A model generated the notes under the pieces. It was not told where the DNA came from, did no database searches, and saw nothing but the letters and a program-made list of their open reading frames with translations. Positions 58,574-64,000 of a stretch of DNA of 64,000 bases are shown here, in pieces. Position 1 is the stretch's first letter. Each line of letters opens with the position of its first letter. Source of the stretch: Nocardia stercoris. Lineage in GTDB: Bacteria > Actinomycetota > Actinomycetes > Mycobacteriales > Mycobacteriaceae. The stretch lies in the NCBI RefSeq assembly GCF_003696265.1, contig NZ_RFFH01000009.1, positions 186,001 to 250,000 of the forward strand, written 5' to 3'. A program made the translations under genes and the position numbers.

Positions 58574-59209
58574 ATGGTGGTGCCCGAAGATCGGGCTGCC
58601 AGGTCGAGCGGTGCCGAATATTCGCAGCGGCACGACCCCGAATGGGTGCTCACCGGGCGCGAACTGTTGTCGGCTTCCGATGTCGGTCGCACGGTGGCGC
58701 GGATGGCCCACCAGATCATCGAGAAGACCGCCCTCGACTCCGACGATCCCGCGACGCCGCGCGTCGTGCTGATCGGCATCCCGACCCGGGGCACGCCGCT
58801 CGCGGTCCGGCTCGCCGGCAAGATCGAGGAGTTCTCCGGGGTCCGTCCCGCTGTCGGCTCTCTCGACATCACCCTCTACCGCGACGACCTGCGCAACCGG
58901 CCGCACCGTCCGCTGGAACGCACCTCGGTCCCCGAGGGCGGGATCGAGGACACCCTGGTCGTGCTCGTCGACGACGTGCTGTTCTCGGGCCGCAGCGTGC
59001 GCTCGGCCCTGGACGGGCTGCGCGACCTGGGCCGTCCGCGCGCGGTGCAGCTGGCGGTCCTGGTCGACCGCGGCCACCGCGAACTGCCGATCCGCGCCGA
59101 CTACGTCGGCAAGAACGTCCCCACCTCGCGCAGCGAGGACATCGCGGTGCTGCTCACCGAACTCGACGGCCGCGACGGCGTCTACCTGTCCCAGGAGGGC
59201 GGCCAGTGA
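58574..59209 (+). CDS. pyrR: Bifunctional PyrR regulator / uracil phosphoribosyltransferase
   Basis: A 211-residue PRPP-binding protein. Its PRPP loop is TLVVLVDDVLFSGRSVRSAL; other marks are VVLIGIPTRGTPLAVRLAG, VGSLDITLYRDDL and the C-terminal IPIRADYVGKNVPTS-type block (here LPIRADYVGKNVPTS). It binds pyr mRNA in response to UMP, and in some species has weak UPRTase activity. The ATG at 58574 has AAGGAGG. pyrB overlaps its stop by GTGA. Confidence 0.95.
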   Translation: MVVPEDRAARSSGAEYSQRHDPEWVLTGRELLSASDVGRTVARMAHQIIEKTALDSDDPATPRVVLIGIPTRGTPLAVRLAGKIEEFSGVRPAVGSLDITLYRDDLRNRPHRPLERTSVPEGGIEDTLVVLVDDVLFSGRSVRSALDGLRDLGRPRAVQLAVLVDRGHRELPIRADYVGKNVPTSRSEDIAVLLTELDGRDGVYLSQEGGQ

Positions 59210-60171
59210 GGCACCTGCTGTCGGTCACCGACCTCGACCGCGCCACCGCCACCGAATTGCTCGACGAGGCAGAGCGTTTCGAACAGGCCCTGCTCGGGCG
59301 CGAGGTGCGCAAGCTGCCGACGCTGCGCGGCCGCACCGTGATGACGGTGTTCTTCGAGAACTCCACCCGCACCCGGGTCTCCTTCGAGGTGGCCGGAAAG
59401 TGGATGAGCGCGGACGTGATCAACGTCAGCGCCTCCAGTTCCTCGGTCTCCAAAGGGGAGTCGCTGCGCGACACCGCGCTGACCCTGCACGCGGCCGGCG
59501 CCGACGCGCTGATCGTGCGGCACCCGGCCTCCGGGGCGGCGCACCAGATCGCGCGCTGGTTCGCCGAGATGAACACCGGCGCAGGCGGTTACACCGGCAC
59601 CGGCCCGGCGGTCATCAACGCCGGTGACGGCACCCACGAGCACCCCACCCAGGCGCTGCTGGACGCGCTCACTCTGCGGCAGCGGCTCGGTTCGCTCGAC
59701 GGCCGCCGGATCGTGCTGGTCGGCGACATCCTGCACAGCCGGGTCGCCCGCTCCAACGCCTTCCTGCTGTCGATCCTCGGTGCCGAGGTGGTGCTGGTCG
59801 CGCCGCGCACCCTGCTGCCGATCGGGGTCGAGCAGTGGCCGGTGCGGATCTCGCACAACCTGGACGCGGAACTGCCCGGCGCCGACGCGGTGATGATGCT
59901 GCGCGTGCAGGCGGAGCGGATGAACGGCGGATTCTTCCCGTCGGCCCGCGAGTACTCGATCCACTACGGCCTCAACGAACGCCGGATGAGGCTGCTCGAC
60001 GACGGTGCGGTCGTGCTGCACCCCGGCCCGATGCTGCGCGGTATGGAGATCGCGCCCGCGGTCGCCGACTCGACGAAAGCAGCTGTCCTGCAACAGGTCA
60101 CCAACGGCGTGCACATGCGCATGGCGGTCCTGTTCCGGCTGCTGGTCGGTACCGAGGAGGCAGTCGCGTGA
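59206..60171 (+). CDS. pyrB: Aspartate carbamoyltransferase catalytic subunit
   Basis: A 321-residue ATCase that joins carbamoyl phosphate and aspartate. The carbamoyl phosphate site is FFENSTRTRVSFEVAGKWM; others are VINAGDGTHEHPTQALLDAL, VLVGDILHSRVARSN and LHPGPMLRGMEIAPAV. No regulatory PyrI subunit is present. The GTG at 59206 overlaps the pyrR stop by four bases. Confidence 0.97.
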   Translation: MRHLLSVTDLDRATATELLDEAERFEQALLGREVRKLPTLRGRTVMTVFFENSTRTRVSFEVAGKWMSADVINVSASSSSVSKGESLRDTALTLHAAGADALIVRHPASGAAHQIARWFAEMNTGAGGYTGTGPAVINAGDGTHEHPTQALLDALTLRQRLGSLDGRRIVLVGDILHSRVARSNAFLLSILGAEVVLVAPRTLLPIGVEQWPVRISHNLDAELPGADAVMMLRVQAERMNGGFFPSAREYSIHYGLNERRMRLLDDGAVVLHPGPMLRGMEIAPAVADSTKAAVLQQVTNGVHMRMAVLFRLLVGTEEAVA

Positions 60172-60185
60172 AAGGTAGTGCCGCA

Positions 60186-61496
60186 GTGACCGAGTTGCTG
60201 ATCAAGAACGTCCGTCCCTACGGCGAGGGCGAGCCGGTCGACGTCCGGGTCCGCGACGGGGTGATCGTCGAGATCGCCGCGGACCTCGCCGCCGGTGACG
60301 TCGAGGTGATCGACGGCGCGGGCCAGATCCTGCTGCCCGGTTTCGTCGACCTGCACACGCATCTGCGCGAGCCGGGCCGCGAGGACACCGAGACGATCGA
60401 AACCGGTTCCGCCGCAGCCGCACTGGGCGGCTACACCGCGGTCTTCGCGATGGCCAACACCTACCCGGTCGCCGACAATCCGGTGGTCACCGACTACGTC
60501 TGGCGGCGCGGCCGCGAGGTCGGGCTGGTCGACGTGCACCCGGTCGGCGCGGTCACCGTGGGCCTGAACGGTAAGCAGCTGGCCGAGATGGGGACCATGA
60601 ACGCCGGCGTGGCCGGGGTGCGGATGTTCTCCGACGACGGCCACTGCGTCGACGACCCGCTGATCATGCGCCGCGCACTGGAATACGCGAACTCGCTCGG
60701 TGTCCTGATCGCGCAGCACGCCGAGGAGCCGCGGCTCACCAAGGGCGCGGTCGCGCACGAGGGACCCAACGCCGCCCGGCTGGGCCTGGCCGGCTGGCCG
60801 CGCGCGGCCGAGGAGTCGATCGTGGCCCGCGACGCGCTGCTGGCCCGCGACGCCGGTGCGCGCGTGCACATCTGCCACGCCTCCACCGCCGGGACCGTCG
60901 AGCTGCTGAAATGGGCCAAGGCGCAAGGTATCTCGATCACCGCCGAGGTCACCCCGCATCACCTGCTGCTGGACGACTCGCGGCTCGAGACCTACGACGC
61001 GGTCAACAAGGTGAACCCGCCGCTGCGCGAGTCCGGAGACGCGGCCGCGCTGCGCCAGGCCCTCGCCGACGGCGTGATCGACTGTGTCGCAACCGATCAC
61101 GCGCCGCACGCGGAACAGGACAAGTGCTGCGAGTTCGCGGCCGCCCGCCCCGGCATGCTGGGCCTGGAGACCGCGCTGTCGATCATCGTCGACACCATGG
61201 TCACCCCCGGCCTGCTGGATTGGCGCGGCGTCGCGGCGGTGATGAGCGAAAACCCCGCCCGCATCACCGGACTCGACGACCAGGGCCGCCCGATCGCGGT
61301 CGGCGAACCCGCCAACCTGGTGCTGGTCGACCCGGACGCCTCGTGGACGGTGCGGGCGAAGGAACTGGCCAGCATCTCGGCGAACACGCCCTTCGAGGCG
61401 ATGACGCTGCCGGCACGGGTCACGACGACCCTGCTCCGCGGCCGCGTCACCGCCCGCGACGGCAAGGTCGGTACCGCGGGAGCGGACCGGTCGTGA
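60186..61496 (+). CDS. pyrC: Dihydroorotase (type I)
   Basis: A 436-residue zinc amidohydrolase closing the ring to dihydroorotate. Ligand motifs: VDLHTHLREPGREDTETIE (two His), then AQHAEEPRL, VHICHASTAGTVEL, ITAEVTPHHLLLDD and CVATDHAPHAEQDKC with the catalytic Asp. The GTG at 60186 (AAAGG 10 nt before) matches M. tuberculosis PyrC; a GTG at 60168, overlapping the pyrB stop, would add six residues. Confidence 0.96.
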   Translation: MTELLIKNVRPYGEGEPVDVRVRDGVIVEIAADLAAGDVEVIDGAGQILLPGFVDLHTHLREPGREDTETIETGSAAAALGGYTAVFAMANTYPVADNPVVTDYVWRRGREVGLVDVHPVGAVTVGLNGKQLAEMGTMNAGVAGVRMFSDDGHCVDDPLIMRRALEYANSLGVLIAQHAEEPRLTKGAVAHEGPNAARLGLAGWPRAAEESIVARDALLARDAGARVHICHASTAGTVELLKWAKAQGISITAEVTPHHLLLDDSRLETYDAVNKVNPPLRESGDAAALRQALADGVIDCVATDHAPHAEQDKCCEFAAARPGMLGLETALSIIVDTMVTPGLLDWRGVAAVMSENPARITGLDDQGRPIAVGEPANLVLVDPDASWTVRAKELASISANTPFEAMTLPARVTTTLLRGRVTARDGKVGTAGADRS

Positions 61497-61738
61497 GCAG
61501 GCCGGCAGCGACCAGCAGCGGCGTCCGCGACGCCGCGGGCCGGTCGTTTCCGGTCGAGATGGACATCCTTACGAGCGGTGACCGGCGTCACGACGCGGGC
61601 CGGTCGATCGCGCGGAACGGACACAGCACCAGCGGTGACCGGCCGAAGGTGGTAGCCGAGCACTGCGGCGCAGGTCGCGTGCTCGTGCGGAAGATGGACG
61701 GCGCACGCGGAGCCGCCGGTGTGAAAGTAGGACGGTAA
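61493..61738 (+). CDS. Small ORF between pyrC and the membrane protein gene
   Basis: An 81-codon frame starting at a GTG that overlaps the pyrC stop (GTGA, 61493) and ending in a TAA that overlaps the next ATG (TAATG, 61738). Both junctions are the kind seen between real coupled genes. The predicted peptide is basic and Gly/Arg rich and contains an imperfect internal repeat (DAAGRS...SGDRRH and DAGRS...SGDRPK). No family is recognised. It could also be a spacer whose frame is open by chance. Confidence 0.45.
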   Translation: MSRPAATSSGVRDAAGRSFPVEMDILTSGDRRHDAGRSIARNGHSTSGDRPKVVAEHCGAGRVLVRKMDGARGAAGVKVGR

Positions 61739-62238
61739 TGGAGAGAACACTGTGGGTGCTGGGTCTGCTCGCACTCTTCGCGCTGGTGCTCTGGGGCATG
61801 TATCGCGCCTGGACCAAAGCGGCGGCGCGGCAGGCGGAGTCGATCGGTGACCTGCCGGCCGTCCCCGCCGACCTCGGCGCCCAGCTGACCGAGCCGGCTA
61901 CCGGCATGTACCTCGGCACGACCTTCGCGCCGAGCTGGCTGAGCCGGGTGAAGACCGGGGATCTGGGCTTCCGCGCGACCGCGGAGATGACCCGCTTCGA
62001 GCGCGGCATCCTGCTGGAACGCAGCGGTGCCGCGGTGTTGTGGATCCCGCACGAGGCCATCGCGTCGGTGCGTGCCGAGCGTGGCCATGCGGGCAAGGTG
62101 ATGACAGAAGATGGTGTGCTGGTGATTCGCTGGACACTGCCGACCGGAACCGAGGTGGACACCGGGTTCCGCGGCGACGACAAGTCGGTCTACCCGGTGT
62201 GGACGGCGACGAGCAGCGAGAGGACGGGAGAGGCATGA
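61738..62238 (+). CDS. PH-like membrane protein (Rv1382-type)
   Basis: A 166-residue protein with one N-terminal helix (LWVLGLLALFALVLWGMY) and a soluble beta-rich domain with GFRATAEMTRFERGILLERS, IPHEAIASVRAERGHAGKVM. M. tuberculosis has a similar protein, Rv1382, at the same place between pyrC and carA. It is coupled to the small ORF (TAATG) and to carA (ATGA). Its role in pyrimidine synthesis is unknown. Confidence 0.85.
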   Translation: MERTLWVLGLLALFALVLWGMYRAWTKAAARQAESIGDLPAVPADLGAQLTEPATGMYLGTTFAPSWLSRVKTGDLGFRATAEMTRFERGILLERSGAAVLWIPHEAIASVRAERGHAGKVMTEDGVLVIRWTLPTGTEVDTGFRGDDKSVYPVWTATSSERTGEA

Positions 62239-63346
62239 GCAAGGCTGTGCTGGTTCTGGAGGACGGCCGGGTGTTCGGCGGCACGTCGTTCGGAGCCGAG
62301 GGTGAGACCCTGGGAGAGGCGGTGTTCTGCACCGCGATGACGGGGTACCAGGAAACCCTGACCGACCCCAGCTACCACCGCCAGATCGTGGTGGCGACCG
62401 CGCCGCAGATCGGCAACACCGGCTGGAACGACGAGGACGACGAGTCCGGGCGGATCTGGGTCGCCGGTTACGCCGTGCGTGACCCCGCGCGGCGCGCCTC
62501 CAACTGGCGCGCCACCGGCACGCTGGCCGATCAGCTGGTGGACCAGCAGATCGTCGGGATCGCGGGCATCGACACCCGCGCGGTGGTGCGGCACCTGCGT
62601 TCGCGCGGTTCGATGAAGGCCGGCATCTTCTCCGGTGCCGCCGCCGCGAACTCGGTGGAGGACCTGGTCGCCCGGGTGAACGGCCAGCAGGCGATGCTGG
62701 GCGCCGACCTGGCCGCCCAGGTCACCACCGACCGGATGTACACCATCGAGCCCGCCGGTGACCACCGGTTCACCGTCGTGGCAGTCGATCTCGGCATCAA
62801 GACCAACACCCCGCGCATGTTCGCCGAGCGCGGCATGCGGGTGCACGTGGTGCCCTCGAACGTCACCCTCGACGAGATCAAGGCGCTGAACCCGAACGGT
62901 GTCTTCCTGTCCAACGGTCCCGGTGACCCGGCCACTCAGGACGCCGCCGTCGCGCTCACCAAAGAGATTCTGGGCGAAGGGATGCCGCTGTTCGGTATCT
63001 GCTTCGGTAACCAGATCCTCGGCCGCGCACTGGGTTTGAACACCTACAAGATGAAGTTCGGCCACCGCGGCATCAACATCCCGGTGGTCGACCACAACAC
63101 CGGCCGCATCTCGATCACCGCGCAGAACCACGGGTTCGCGCTCGAGGGCGAGGCCGGGCAGCGCTTCGACACCCCGTTCGGCCTCGCCGAGGTCAGCCAC
63201 ACCTGCGCCAACGACGGTGCGGTGGAAGGGGTTCAGCTGGTCGACGGCCGCGCCTTCTCGGTCCAGTACCACCCCGAGGCCGCCGCGGGCCCGCACGACG
63301 CGGCCTACCTGTTCGATCGTTTCGCCGGACTGATGGAGGAGAACTG

Positions 63347-63347
<1 letters not shown>
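62235..63347 (+). CDS. carA: Carbamoyl-phosphate synthase small (glutaminase) subunit
   Basis: A 370-residue glutamine amidotransferase that passes ammonia to CarB. The N-domain has GYQETLTDPSYHRQIVV; the class I glutaminase triad is in LFGICFGNQILGRAL (Cys) and SVQYHPEAAAGPHDA (His, Glu). The GVFLSNGPGDPA motif is present. The ATG at 62235 overlaps the preceding gene by ATGA with GAGAGG upstream. It overlaps carB by one base (TGATG). Confidence 0.97.

Positions 63348-64000
<653 letters not shown>

Overview
The window is chromosomal DNA of a high-GC actinobacterium, most likely a Nocardia or a close mycolic-acid-containing relative. This rests on gene order: hisS/ppiB, zinc peptidase/aspS, rarA, alaS-ruvX-mltG-aroE, aroB/aroK/aroC, pepQ-efp-nusB and pyrR-pyrB-pyrC-(membrane protein)-carA-carB all resemble the Mycobacterium tuberculosis backbone. 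EspA/EspC-like type VII secretion proteins, frequent GTG starts and many apparently leaderless genes (a -10 box 6-7 nt before the start codon) fit the same group. No tRNA, rRNA, CRISPR array or insertion sequence was found.

Layout. (1) 1-1006: the end of a DUF4913 gene and an opposed charged helical protein, of a kind often seen with actinobacterial integrative elements. (2) 1248-5521: a tandem pair of membrane-anchored cyclophilins. The second is fused to a kinase domain that has lost its catalytic residues. The pair is divergent from hisS. (3) 5653-18321: a membrane protein, an F420-type oxidoreductase, the EspA/EspC-like pair, a zinc metallopeptidase, aspS, a proline-rich membrane protein, a frameshifted phosphotransferase, a methyltransferase, rarA and a lone barstar homologue. 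(4) 18445-24670: alaS-ruvX-mltG-aroE, tightly overlapping. (5) 24722-29843: an accessory block with a MarR-controlled multicopper oxidase operon and a DUF2637 protein carrying tandem repeats. (6) 30003-37102: the shikimate genes aroC-aroK-aroB on the minus strand, where AroK has a tail of about 360 residues, then pepQ, efp and nusB. (7) 37107-58266: about 21 kb of accessory genes. They include a tiny secreted two-cysteine peptide beside an AT-rich hairpin, a sugar ABC importer without an ATPase, a TetR/quinone-oxidoreductase pair, a serpin, an alkB gene with a LexA-type SOS box, a phospholipase C-like enzyme, two ArsR-SRPBCC modules around a proteobacterial-type arginyl-tRNA synthetase, and PH-like proteins. 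(8) 58510-64000: the pyr/car operon, with a probable PyrR-binding leader hairpin and a small extra ORF between pyrC and the membrane protein gene.

The backbone supplies aminoacyl-tRNA synthesis, chorismate synthesis, peptidoglycan termination, translation and transcription elongation, and de novo pyrimidine synthesis. The accessory blocks carry stress, secretion and local-regulation modules, several with clear operators. The features most worth attention are the pseudokinase-cyclophilin fusion, the AroK tail, the SOS-controlled alkB/serpin pair, the secreted peptide locus and the small ORF inside the pyr operon. Functions are assigned from recognisable sequence motifs only; no database search was run.
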